Below are positions 27,000-35,650 of a stretch of DNA of 50,400 nucleotides, one piece after another; the stretch's first letter is position 1, and each line of letters begins with the position of its first letter. Source of the stretch: an uncultured Spirochaetaceae bacterium (lineage in GTDB: Bacteria > Spirochaetota > Spirochaetia > Sphaerochaetales > Sphaerochaetaceae); contig CALXOL010000016.1 in assembly GCA_944390015.1 (NCBI GenBank), positions 1 to 50,400 of the forward strand, read 5' to 3'. Position numbers and translations under genes: made by a program. Under the pieces are notes generated by a model. The model saw only the letters and a program-made list of their open reading frames with translations, had not been told where the DNA came from and did no database searches.

Positions 27000-27363
27000 G
27001 AAACCTCCATAAGCAATTTACATTTAATATTATATGACGGTTTACTGCTGAAAGGAAAAAAACTTTATGCATTATATCAATATTATTTACCTATCATTTT
27101 AATATAATATTTAGATTATTTTTATTTATTATACATAATAACAATATTGCTATCATATGTTTATATCATATAATTTCATACTTCTTATATTTATATAATT
27201 TGATATGACCTGATTACATGTTTTTATTGTATGATTATAAGACTATTCAATTCAAAATATATTGCTAATCAAATAAGTTTTAATTAATTTATATGATTTA
27301 TATATAGATATTAATTAAATTAATAATATATTAATATGATATAAATATAAAAATGTGATTATA
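27000..27363. other. Highly AT-rich noncoding gap
   Basis: This is the only gap over 300 bases. It holds the adenine deaminase leader and promoter up to about 27060. From there it is nearly 90 percent A+T, with many short AT palindromes such as TTAATTAA near 27280-27320. I see no ORF, RNA gene, riboswitch or terminator with a GC stem. It could be intrinsically curved DNA or a binding site for a nucleoid protein. Confidence 0.6.
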
Positions 27364-28524
27364 TTAATAGGGAGCGTCAAACCATTTTCCAGTCTGGCTC
27401 ATCTCAATCTCATCGTTAAGATGCTCAGGCTTCAGTATCTCATTCGCGCAATCAAGACAGAAGTTATCGGTCATACCAGCGACATAATCCATTATCATGC
27501 GCTTATCGCTTCCTTCCCTCTGAATGTACATCCCATACATCTCTCGTATATGGTTATAGAAACCTGCGGCAAGCATGTTCTTCTCAGCGACATACCCCTT
27601 CTCGTCAAGGCCATACGAGCTATAAATCTCTTCCAGATAGTTCACAATCAAAGTAATGAGTCTTGTAAAATACCGCGTGTATCCATTGAGGATATCTGAG
27701 CGGTAGATGTATTTGTAATTGAATTCGCTGAATGCGCTTACCGCTTCAAATATATCATCTGAAAAACCAATTCCATTCTCAATGTCGGCTCCTTCTATCA
27801 AATCATTAACAAGAGTATTGATTATGCTGCTGTTACTCTCTCCGAGCCTGTCGCTGACAATTTTAGGAAGCTCTAGACCTTTCAATATTCCAAGGCGCTT
27901 TGCATCCTCATAATCCCTTCCAAGGTATGCGATGGTATCCGAGAAGCGAACCACAGCACCTTCGAAAGTAGAAGGAATCAGACCCTTCCGACTATTTATG
28001 CTCCCTAGATCCTTAAGCTTATATGTAGGGACGATTCGTTTTCTAAGATCTTCACCATTATGGGAGACGATGCCATCTCTTACTGCATATGTAAGGTTCA
28101 ACCCTTTTCCATTATTTGAGAGAAAATCTACTACGCGAAGGCTGTTTACCTCATGCTCGAACTCCCCTATACCACGTTCCACAGAGAGTCTAGAGATTAT
28201 CCTTTCTCCAACATGTCCAAAGGGAGTATGTCCGAGATCATGGCCCATTCCAATGGCCCAGGCAAGCTCCGTATCCAAACCTAGCGGACGGCAGATAGTG
28301 GATGCGATTGAAGCGACATGCAGTACATGTTCCATCCTTGTGCAAATATGGTCATTGCTCGGGGAGAAAAACACCTGGGTCTTATGCTTAAGCCGTCTGA
28401 ACGCAGATGAATGGATTATTGCCGTCGTATCCCTATAATACGAACCTCTGATATCCTCCTTTCTCTCCCTCTCTCTTGATTTCAACGCCGCATCAAGCGA
28501 TTCTTCAATCTTTAAGCCTTCCAT
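27364..28524 (-). CDS. dGTPase-like HD-domain phosphohydrolase
   Basis: This 386-residue protein belongs to the dNTP triphosphohydrolase (Dgt) group, which cleaves dNTPs to nucleoside and triphosphate. It has SAFRRLKHKTQVF near the N-terminus, then HICTRMEHVLHVASIA (first metal histidine) and MGHDLGHTPFGHVGE (HD pair). A longer frame exists, but I place the start at ATG 28524 because the family N-terminus (such as SRERERKEDIRGSYYRD) begins there. The upstream extension would lie over the divergent gene. A TATCAT box 6 bases before the ATG and no Shine-Dalgarno site suggest a leaderless message. Confidence 0.92.
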   Translation of the reverse strand: MEGLKIEESLDAALKSRERERKEDIRGSYYRDTTAIIHSSAFRRLKHKTQVFFSPSNDHICTRMEHVLHVASIASTICRPLGLDTELAWAIGMGHDLGHTPFGHVGERIISRLSVERGIGEFEHEVNSLRVVDFLSNNGKGLNLTYAVRDGIVSHNGEDLRKRIVPTYKLKDLGSINSRKGLIPSTFEGAVVRFSDTIAYLGRDYEDAKRLGILKGLELPKIVSDRLGESNSSIINTLVNDLIEGADIENGIGFSDDIFEAVSAFSEFNYKYIYRSDILNGYTRYFTRLITLIVNYLEEIYSSYGLDEKGYVAEKNMLAAGFYNHIREMYGMYIQREGSDKRMIMDYVAGMTDNFCLDCANEILKPEHLNDEIEMSQTGKWFDAPY

Positions 28525-28526
28525 GC

Positions 28527-28536
28527 TATAATGATA
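28527..28536. promoter_or_regulatory. Overlapping divergent -10 boxes
   Basis: A plus-strand TATAAT (28527-28532) serves the gene at 28562. A minus-strand TATCAT (28536-28531) lies 6 bases before the start of the HD protein. They share two bases, so the two promoters may exclude each other. Neither has a good -35 box. Confidence 0.4.
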
Positions 28537-28561
28537 ACATATACTTTGAGGAGCAGAAAGA

Positions 28562-29029
28562 TTGACAGCGTATATTATTCCATTATCTTGTCTTCTGTTG
28601 ACGCTGATGGCAAGTCTTACGTGCCTTAGGTTCATCCTTTCGAGGGAAGGACTATATTGGATCGTCCCATGCATAATCTCAATCATTCTCACCTTGGAGA
28701 ATCTCGATACGCTCCTTATAGCAGCAGAGACCGCGATCAGGCCTGAGTACAACTCCATTGATGACATTGCCCCTGCACTTATCGCAATACTCTGGTATCT
28801 TGCGATAATAACTTTTCACTACGCCCTTAAAATCAAGATAAAAGTGAATCATTTCCGTAATGAGAACCGTAAAAACAGAAAGGAAGCTGAATTCATAGAA
28901 AAAATGGAGAGGCGAAAGAGGAGAAAAGAGTACATCCTAGAGGAGAAGAATAAGGAAAACAAGGCTGAAAAGCCTAAGCTTTACCAAGAGAGTGACGAAG
29001 AGGCCTGGAGCAACCTGTTTTCTGACTAG
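28562..29029 (+). CDS. Small membrane protein with charged tail
   Basis: This 155-residue protein has three hydrophobic segments in the first 95 residues (such as PLSCLLLTLMASLTCLRFIL and GLYWIVPCIISIILTL). A cytoplasmic tail follows, very rich in Lys, Arg and Glu (about 95-155), likely a coiled coil. It starts at TTG 28562 with GAGGAG 8 bases before it. It precedes aroK by 67 bases with a weak terminator between. I do not recognise a family. Confidence 0.7.
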   Translation: MTAYIIPLSCLLLTLMASLTCLRFILSREGLYWIVPCIISIILTLENLDTLLIAAETAIRPEYNSIDDIAPALIAILWYLAIITFHYALKIKIKVNHFRNENRKNRKEAEFIEKMERRKRRKEYILEEKNKENKAEKPKLYQESDEEAWSNLFSD

Positions 29030-29035
29030 ATGCAA

Positions 29036-29067
29036 TCATCTCAACATGATGACTTTTTACTGTTTTT
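29036..29067 (+). terminator. Weak candidate terminator before aroK
   Basis: TCATC (29036-29040), a 7-base loop and GATGA (29048-29052) are followed by CTTTTTACTGTTTTT. The stem is short, so read-through is likely. Confidence 0.35.
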
Positions 29068-29096
29068 AAGTTAAAATAGCGCTTCAAGGTTATTTT

Positions 29097-29624
29097 ATGC
29101 AGAACTTATTCATCTTAGGTATAAAACATTCAGGCAAAACTACTTTTGCACGTCTTCTTGCCAATCATCTCAGCCTGACATCGATTGATTCAGACGATTT
29201 GATTCTTAATTGTATAGCTCCTTTTACAGTAAGGGAATATTACAAGAAATTCGGAAGTGATGAATTTAAAAAGCAGGAGTATGCATCGGTTAAGCGCTTC
29301 ATAAGAGAGCAAGACCATCCTTTTATAATGAGCCTCGGCGGAGGAGCGTGCGATAATAAGGCTCTCATTGAACTGCTTAAGGAGAATGGCAAACTGATAT
29401 ACCTTAGAAGAAACGAAGAGGAGATGCTACCCGTAATTTTAAAGCACGGGATACCCGCATTCCTGGATGAGAACAATCTTAAGTCCTCTTTCCACGAAGT
29501 ATATGAAAGAAGGGATAAGGCGTATTCATCGCTTGCAGATAAGATAATCGAGATGGGGCCTTACAGGGACAGAGGCGAGACTTTATCCATGATGATTAAC
29601 GCACTGGGGGATTTTATTGCATGA
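29097..29624 (+). CDS. aroK: Shikimate kinase
   Basis: This 175-residue kinase phosphorylates shikimate at the 3-hydroxyl in the chorismate pathway. It has P loop GIKHSGKT (8-15), the substrate-binding aspartate region SIDSDDLI, the glycine motif SLGGGACD, and a lid (about 110-130). AAGG 7 bases before ATG and TAAAAT at 29072-29077 fit a short leader. Its stop overlaps the start of aroC (ATGA), so the two are translationally coupled. Confidence 0.92.
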   Translation: MQNLFILGIKHSGKTTFARLLANHLSLTSIDSDDLILNCIAPFTVREYYKKFGSDEFKKQEYASVKRFIREQDHPFIMSLGGGACDNKALIELLKENGKLIYLRRNEEEMLPVILKHGIPAFLDENNLKSSFHEVYERRDKAYSSLADKIIEMGPYRDRGETLSMMINALGDFIA

Positions 29625-30673
29625 GTGGAAATACATTTGGAAAGAATTTTAGAATCACCACATTCGGAGAATCCCATGGCAAAGCCTTGGGTGTCATAAT
29701 CGATGGATGCCCTTCCGATATTGACTTCGACCTCGATTTCATTCAGAGCGAAATGGATAGAAGGCGCCCGGGAGGGGCTGCAATCGGAACAAAAAGGGAT
29801 GAAAAAGACCGAATAGAAATACTTTCCGGGGTTTTTGAATCAAAGACCGAGGGAACTCCTATCGCTCTCATCCTTTACAATAACGATCAGAAAAGCCACG
29901 ACTATGACCAGATCAAAGACATATTCCGCCCAGGTCATGCGGATTACACGTATTATAAGAAATACGGCATAAGAGATTATCGAGGTGGTGGCAGAGCATC
30001 AGGTAGGGAGACGGCTGCAAGAGTCGCAGCCGGAGCTCTGGCTAAACTGATACTTACGAAATATGGGATTGAAGTAACAGCGGGAGTAAGAAGCATAAAA
30101 GGAATACGTGTAAGCGGAGAGTTCACCCCGCCTTTCCATGCTCCCCTTTTTACGATATCGAATGAGCGGGATGATGAGATACTCTCTCTCATTGATGAAG
30201 CAGTAAGGAATAATGATAGCCTTGGAGGTGTCGTTGAGTGTCACATCAAAGGTGTCCCCTCTGGCCTTGGCGAGCCAGTGTTCGATAAAACCGAGGCGCT
30301 GCTTTCACATGCAATAATGTCCATTGGAGCTGTAAAAGCAATTGAATTCGGAGAAGGTTTTGCTTCCACGGAGCTTTATGGAAGCCAGAATAACGACCAG
30401 ATGGACGAGAGTGGATTCATCACTAACAGAGCAGGAGGAATCCTTGGTGGAATCACAACCGGAGAGGAGATCATATTCAAAGCCGCTTTCAAACCCACCC
30501 CTTCAATCGCAAAGAGGCAGGAGACAATCGATATAAACGGAGAGGAAAGAATCATCCAGATCCAAGGAAGACATGACCCGGTCATAGCAATAAGGGCTCT
30601 GCCAGTTGTGGAGGCGATGAGCGCAATTGTTATTCTTGACCTCTTATTGGAGAATAAGAAATATGCTAGATAG
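29621..30673 (+). CDS. aroC: Chorismate synthase
   Basis: This 350-residue FMN-dependent enzyme forms chorismate from EPSP. It has the family signatures FGESHGKALGVIIDG (first histidine), RPGHADYTYYKKYGIRDYRG (second histidine region), GGRASGRETAARVAAG and the C-terminal GRHDPVIAIRALPVVEAM. It overlaps aroK by 4 bases at its start and the helicase gene by 11 bases at its end, so the three are probably one transcript. Confidence 0.97.
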   Translation: MSGNTFGKNFRITTFGESHGKALGVIIDGCPSDIDFDLDFIQSEMDRRRPGGAAIGTKRDEKDRIEILSGVFESKTEGTPIALILYNNDQKSHDYDQIKDIFRPGHADYTYYKKYGIRDYRGGGRASGRETAARVAAGALAKLILTKYGIEVTAGVRSIKGIRVSGEFTPPFHAPLFTISNERDDEILSLIDEAVRNNDSLGGVVECHIKGVPSGLGEPVFDKTEALLSHAIMSIGAVKAIEFGEGFASTELYGSQNNDQMDESGFITNRAGGILGGITTGEEIIFKAAFKPTPSIAKRQETIDINGEERIIQIQGRHDPVIAIRALPVVEAMSAIVILDLLLENKKYAR

Positions 30674-32315
30674 GGATAAACCACTTCTTATTCAAAGCGA
30701 TAGGACCATTCTCTTAGATCTGGCATGCCCTGATGCAGAGAATGCAAGACTTGATATCATTCCTTTCTCAGAACTCATTAAAAGCCCTGAGCACATGCAT
30801 ACATACTCACTATCGGCACTATCGCTTTGGAATGCGATAAGCGCAGGGCTCAGCGCAGATGAGATAGTTGCCAGACTGAAGAAATGGTCGCGTTATGATA
30901 TCGACCAGAGGGTACTCTTCTTCATAGAGGATACTGCAAGTAGATACGGGAATTTCATACTGACAGAGGATGAAAGCGATAATCAAAGGCTTCTTCTGAA
31001 AGTAAATAAAAAACTATTCTTCCTTCAGCTATCATCATCTGCTTTGGCAAAAAAATATCTAAAAGCAGAGGGCGACAACACATTCTCACTCTCTAGGCTG
31101 GAGCGGGGAAAAATCAAAGTTGAGCTTATCAAGATGGGATTTCCTGTGGATGATAGAATCCCGCTTAACAAGGGCGAGCATGTCGATATGAATCTTAAGA
31201 GCACGTTTTCAGCCAGGGATTACCAGGAAACGGCTGTAAACAGTTTTCTCGGCAGCGGAGAGAGAGGAACAGGTTTTGGAACAATCGTACTTCCTTGTGG
31301 ATCTGGAAAGACAATCGTCGGCCTACTTGCGATGGCGAGGCTGAAGACGAGAACTCTCATACTATGTCCGAATGTTCAAAGCGTACATCAGTGGATGAGA
31401 GAAATCGCAGAGAAGACTGATATTCCTGAGGATATGGTCGGCGAATACTCAGGTGATTCAAAGGAAATAAAGCCGATTACCGTATCTACATACCAGATAT
31501 TGACCTATAGAAAGCCTGGATGTGAGGACTATTTGCACTTCTCACTCTTAAGAGATGGAAAATGGGGATTCATAATCTACGATGAGGTGCACATGCTTCC
31601 TGCACCTGTTTTCAGAATTACTGCGGAGCTTCAAAGCATATACCGCCTTGGCCTTACAGCCACACTCATAAGAGAGGATGGAAGGGAGGATGAGGTGTTC
31701 TCTCTTGTAGGACCAAAGAGGTTTGACACTCCCTGGTCTGAACTCGCAGAGAGAGGCTACATCGCCCAGGCATACTGCCATGAGATAAGAGTTGCTCTTG
31801 ATGAGGATGATGAGATCAAATACGCACTTGCTTCAAAGAGGGAGAAATACAGGATTGCAAGTGTCAATAAAAGGAAACTCAATATTATCGAAGATCTGGT
31901 AAAGAAGCATAGCGATGATTCAATTCTCATCATCGGGCAGTACATAGAGCAGCTTGAGGAGATTAAAAAACGGTTTTCCTGGCCGATAGTCACTGGAAAG
32001 ACGAGCAATAAGGTAAGGGATGAGATTTATCAGAAATTCAGGCAAAGGAAGATTCGTGTGCTCATAGTATCTAAGGTTGCGAATTTCGCAATAGACCTTC
32101 CAGACTGCTCCGTTGCAATCCAGGTCTCAGGAACATTCGGCTCAAGGCAGGAGGAGGCTCAGCGCCTTGGAAGAATCTTAAGGCCAAAAGAGAAGTCCAG
32201 CCATTTCTATACGATCATCACTGAGTATTCAGAGGAGGAGGAATTTGCGATGAACAGGCAGAAATTCCTATCAGAACAGGGATACAGCTATACTTTGGAG
32301 AGAGCTGATGTCTAA
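30663..32315 (+). CDS. XPB-type DNA helicase/translocase
   Basis: This 550-residue SF2 ATPase resembles eukaryotic XPB and archaeal XPB. After an N-terminal domain (1-160) it has Walker A PCGSGKT (211-217), a DEVH box (307-310), and the XPB hallmark RED motif at 337-339 in LTATLIREDGRE. The XPB-like GPKRFDTPWSELAERGYIAQ follows, then a second helicase lobe ending near QEEAQRLGRILRPKE. I chose ATG 30663 because the frame upstream is aroC. The next gene encodes a helicase-associated partner and overlaps by 8 bases. It probably remodels DNA in repair. A transcription role is unproven in bacteria. Confidence 0.93.
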   Translation: MLDRDKPLLIQSDRTILLDLACPDAENARLDIIPFSELIKSPEHMHTYSLSALSLWNAISAGLSADEIVARLKKWSRYDIDQRVLFFIEDTASRYGNFILTEDESDNQRLLLKVNKKLFFLQLSSSALAKKYLKAEGDNTFSLSRLERGKIKVELIKMGFPVDDRIPLNKGEHVDMNLKSTFSARDYQETAVNSFLGSGERGTGFGTIVLPCGSGKTIVGLLAMARLKTRTLILCPNVQSVHQWMREIAEKTDIPEDMVGEYSGDSKEIKPITVSTYQILTYRKPGCEDYLHFSLLRDGKWGFIIYDEVHMLPAPVFRITAELQSIYRLGLTATLIREDGREDEVFSLVGPKRFDTPWSELAERGYIAQAYCHEIRVALDEDDEIKYALASKREKYRIASVNKRKLNIIEDLVKKHSDDSILIIGQYIEQLEEIKKRFSWPIVTGKTSNKVRDEIYQKFRQRKIRVLIVSKVANFAIDLPDCSVAIQVSGTFGSRQEEAQRLGRILRPKEKSSHFYTIITEYSEEEEFAMNRQKFLSEQGYSYTLERADV

Positions 32316-34017
32316 AGATGATTGTGAGAGACTGCTCTTAACTCTCTATTCTGAGAATGGAGAGAGTATAGATGACTTTTATAAGAGAAATGAACTCGAG
32401 ATAGCTTCTAATGTCACAGAAGAGGAGGCCGAGGTCATCTCTGCTTTTCACCTCATGCAGAAGCTTGATAAGAACCTGCTGAGAATCATGTTTCCACAGT
32501 TTAATGAGCGTAGGATTGAAAACATGAGGATGCGGGGACTTTTCGATATAAGCAGTGAGCATGTAGCATCCTACTACAGCCTCTTCGGTAAAGGCTCTCA
32601 GGGTGATTGGTCTCTGGGATTAAGCGACATTGTTAAAGCCTTCATCAGCCTGATAGAGAGCAAAGAGCTGTATCTTAACGAGCGAAGGATGAGTGCGTTC
32701 ATATCATCAAAAGCCGTCGCAGAGATATTCCCCTCTGCTGAGGAAGATAAACTGGAAAAACTTTTTGATCGCCTTGTAAAAAACCTTTTCGAGCTTGAGG
32801 TGCTGACTAAGGATAAGAGAAGAATCAGGCTGGATCGAAAGAAGGCTTTTGAACTTATTAACCTTGATGAGATAAGACTATGCTCTTATATCATGTTTCC
32901 TCACCTCGATGAATGGGTAAGAAAGAAGAGTTTTTATTTCTTCCATCTTGTGAAAAAGATAAGAGGTGTAAAGACTGATGAGATAGAAAAGTATGTTAAC
33001 AGGGCGGCGGTAATCTCAGGATTCAATTATGGAGGCATTGAAGATCTCTTTCTTTTCTGCATTTTAAAAGATCAGAGTGGCATCACGTATGCCGTACAGG
33101 ATGAGAAGGCGGAAGGCCCTGTGATTATCTCATCCGATTATTCAATATCATTCACAGGAAATACAGCACCACTGATTTCGCTCATATGCACACCAGTAAG
33201 TATCGACAGGGTTAAGATATATCAGATTACAAAAGAGAGTATTCTTAATGCATTCAGCCTGTCATATACAGATGATGATGTAATAAGTTTTCTTCAGTCT
33301 CTTGCTGATTTCACAATCTCACCTACACTCTCTTCGCGCATCAAGATCTGGTTCGAGGAATACTCACGAATCAACTCAGAGCGGGTACTACTTCTCAGAA
33401 CGGACGAAAAGAGTGCGAAGCTGATAAAGAGCATCCCATCTCTTGCTGAGTATATTCTTGAGGAGGTCTCCCCAGGCGTTTTCATAATGGATGCCATAGC
33501 AGAAGCGGAATGGAGGGAGATTCTCAAAAGCTCATCCTTCGATATGATGAGCGAGACAAAGGGCCCCGAGTTCAATTACTCACAATATGAAAGCGAAACC
33601 TCTTTCATGGACATGATACAATACCCGGAAATCAGGACGGAAAGAGAAATTTGCTATGACAGCACACTCAGAAAAAGACTTTTGAGTGCAATATGCGAAG
33701 AAGAGCCCATGATTCACAAGATAAAGGAGATGATGGTACTCAGCGGAGTCTTGTTCTCAAAGTCACAGGTAGAAAAGAAGCTCGAACTTGAGATCGTAGA
33801 TGCATTCAACTACATGGAAAAGCACCGCATGATTGAGAAAGCCCTCAAAGATAAGTCACTAATACTTGTCGTAGAAAACCACAGCGGGAGAATCGCAGCA
33901 GGAAAAGTAGAGATGCTGGAGTCATTTGAAGAAGGGGACCACATGGTGCTTGGACATAAGGTGCTATCTGTTTCCAGGCTTTACAGGGTCACCGTATTAC
34001 CGGCATGCCTACTCTAG
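32308..34017 (+). CDS. Helicase-associated protein (XPB/Ssl2 N-terminal-like domain)
   Basis: This 569-residue protein has no ATPase motifs. The central part (about 270-415: GPVIISSDYSISFTGNTAPL, then YTDDDVISFLQSLADFTISP and SLAEYILEEVSPGVFIMD) resembles the Helicase_C_3 domain found in XPB/Ssl2 N-termini and in stand-alone partners of bacterial XPB. The N-terminal 250 residues look like winged-helix or helical repeats. It overlaps the helicase gene by 8 bases, which points to a two-protein complex. Its 3' end overlaps the convergent aroDE gene by 9 bases. From memory, actinobacteria have a similar neighbour next to XPB. Confidence 0.75.
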   Translation: MSKDDCERLLLTLYSENGESIDDFYKRNELEIASNVTEEEAEVISAFHLMQKLDKNLLRIMFPQFNERRIENMRMRGLFDISSEHVASYYSLFGKGSQGDWSLGLSDIVKAFISLIESKELYLNERRMSAFISSKAVAEIFPSAEEDKLEKLFDRLVKNLFELEVLTKDKRRIRLDRKKAFELINLDEIRLCSYIMFPHLDEWVRKKSFYFFHLVKKIRGVKTDEIEKYVNRAAVISGFNYGGIEDLFLFCILKDQSGITYAVQDEKAEGPVIISSDYSISFTGNTAPLISLICTPVSIDRVKIYQITKESILNAFSLSYTDDDVISFLQSLADFTISPTLSSRIKIWFEEYSRINSERVLLLRTDEKSAKLIKSIPSLAEYILEEVSPGVFIMDAIAEAEWREILKSSSFDMMSETKGPEFNYSQYESETSFMDMIQYPEIRTEREICYDSTLRKRLLSAICEEEPMIHKIKEMMVLSGVLFSKSQVEKKLELEIVDAFNYMEKHRMIEKALKDKSLILVVENHSGRIAAGKVEMLESFEEGDHMVLGHKVLSVSRLYRVTVLPACLL

Positions 34018-35454
34018 CCCACTATCAACCCAATGTGGATAATGATACCCTGTGAAAGCCTCAAACTGAAGTTTTCCCTGTTCAAGAAGCATTTCTGAGC
34101 CATAATGTAGCTTACACCCCGCTTTTTCTGCCTCACTAAGAAGCTTCGTCATCTTAGGTTTATATATGATATCATATACGATCTCATTACCAGAGAAGTG
34201 GAAAGCTTCGATAGGATTCTGATCGACCTCAGGATACAAGCCCACACTCGTGGTCTGGACAATAAGATCAACTGAGCCCTCATATCTTGAGGCATTTTCT
34301 ATACTGTCGTAATCACACAGGTTTATCCGTGCTATCGTCTCCGCTCTTGAGAGCGTCCTGTTAAGAATCGTCACCTTCACACCGTAATTCCTGAGAGCCC
34401 ATACGATCGCATGACTTGCCCCTCCTGCACCTATTACCAGCGCGGTCTTTATTCTTCCACTGTCGATATCCGCCATAATAGGCTTTATAAAACCGTAATA
34501 ATCGGTGTTAATTCCTTTCCACATGCCGGGAACCCTCACTACGGTATTGCAGGAACCGATCTGCTTGACTTCCCTTGTAACATTTCCAAGATATGAAAGC
34601 ACGTCAACCTTGAACGGAACAGTAACAGAAAAACCACGTATCTTCATGTACTCTGCGAACATGAAAAAGCTTCTTACGCTGTCAACAAGAAAGGGAACAT
34701 AAATAGCATTGAAGTTTATAGCCTTGAATCCCCTGTTATGCATCCTCGGGGAGGCTGAATGCAGTACTGGATTCCCTATTATTCCGTATATTGCAGTCCT
34801 GTCGTTCACATGATCCGCCCTGTATTCAAGCTTTAACTCTTTTGCACTGATCTGTCCCGGGGCCACTTCGTTTGAACTAGCAAAAGTGAGCATCGAACCG
34901 AGCTTCTTATAAAGGATCCTCGTAGCAACCCCATATTCGCCCATGCCTATTACGATCTTATCGACCCCCTTAAGCTCCTCCTCAACCCTGAAAAGGGTGA
35001 ACACATCCTGGAAAGAACGAGGAGTGACTGCGACTTTCGCTATATCCCCCTTCTCTGAGAGATGATAGAGCTTAGAATAGATGTCTTCAGGCACCTTCTC
35101 AAAATCATGAAGGCTGCGGATTATCCTAACCCCCTTCTCCCTCGCCTTATCCTCTACCTCGCTCCTCTTCACATCCTCCTCGATATCCACATATTTGAAA
35201 TCCCCATCAAGAGCAGAGACCAATATCGCACGCCTGCTCTTCTCGGAGATGTTCAAACATCCCCCATCCTGCAAACGGCGGAAGGTAAGAATAACGGGCA
35301 GATCAACGAGGGAAGGAAAGATTGATGCCCTCTTCTGCTCATCCTCAGTAAGAAAATCGAGCCTTAGCTCGCACATATCTATATACTCACGGTTTTCCTT
35401 CACAGCTCTGAGATCATCGCTAAGGGTGCTCCCGGAAAGAGTAAGACAAATCAT
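34009..35454 (-). CDS. aroDE: Fused 3-dehydroquinate dehydratase / shikimate dehydrogenase
   Basis: This 481-residue bifunctional enzyme covers two successive steps to shikimate. The N-terminal half (about 1-215) is a type I dehydroquinase, with catalytic His in SLHDFE and Schiff-base Lys in AKVAVTPRS. The C-terminal half (about 220-481) is AroE, with HSASPRMHN, the catalytic Lys in SVTVPFK, Asp in NTDYYGF and the dinucleotide motif VIGAGGASHA. The start at 35454 rather than a longer frame is set by AGGAG shortly before ATG and by the dehydroquinase N-terminus (MICLTLSG). It runs convergent to the aroK-aroC unit. Such fusions are known in plants and Chlamydia. Confidence 0.93.
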   Translation of the reverse strand: MICLTLSGSTLSDDLRAVKENREYIDMCELRLDFLTEDEQKRASIFPSLVDLPVILTFRRLQDGGCLNISEKSRRAILVSALDGDFKYVDIEEDVKRSEVEDKAREKGVRIIRSLHDFEKVPEDIYSKLYHLSEKGDIAKVAVTPRSFQDVFTLFRVEEELKGVDKIVIGMGEYGVATRILYKKLGSMLTFASSNEVAPGQISAKELKLEYRADHVNDRTAIYGIIGNPVLHSASPRMHNRGFKAINFNAIYVPFLVDSVRSFFMFAEYMKIRGFSVTVPFKVDVLSYLGNVTREVKQIGSCNTVVRVPGMWKGINTDYYGFIKPIMADIDSGRIKTALVIGAGGASHAIVWALRNYGVKVTILNRTLSRAETIARINLCDYDSIENASRYEGSVDLIVQTTSVGLYPEVDQNPIEAFHFSGNEIVYDIIYKPKMTKLLSEAEKAGCKLHYGSEMLLEQGKLQFEAFTGYHYPHWVDSGLE

Positions 35455-35589
35455 CACATCTCCTAACAGCCGTCTGCACAAAAACGACAGCAAAAATCTA
35501 TGGTCGATTACAGACCATGAAAGAATTGCCAAATGAATCCTATATCGCATTGTATCATTTGAATCAAAGTGTGAAAACCTTACACATTC

Positions 35590-35622
35590 TTGAAAACATT
35601 TTTTCCTACCGATAATATTATC
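35590..35622 (+). promoter_or_regulatory. Promoter of ABC-F gene with central palindrome
   Basis: TTGAAA (35590-35595), a 17-base spacer and TAATAT (35613-35618) make a good promoter. The -10 lies within the perfect 12-bp palindrome GATAATATTATC (35611-35622), flanked by TTTCCT and AGGAAA. The leader is about 26 bases with a Shine-Dalgarno site, unlike the leaderless genes. Confidence 0.65.
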
Positions 35623-35650
35623 AGGAAACAATACAGGATAAAGGATTCAT

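Noticed and set aside
26997-27060. Purine riboswitch before adenine deaminase
   Set aside because: The leader on the minus strand lacks the conserved junction and loop sequences (such as GTTTCTACC), and the predicted leader is only about 25 bases.
28525-28767. Longer N-terminus for the HD protein
   Set aside because: It would overlap the start and membrane segments of the divergent gene at 28562, and the family N-terminus begins at 28524.
35455-35631. Longer N-terminus for AroDE
   Set aside because: The extra 59 residues do not resemble a dehydroquinase, and AGGAG lies just before the ATG at 35454.
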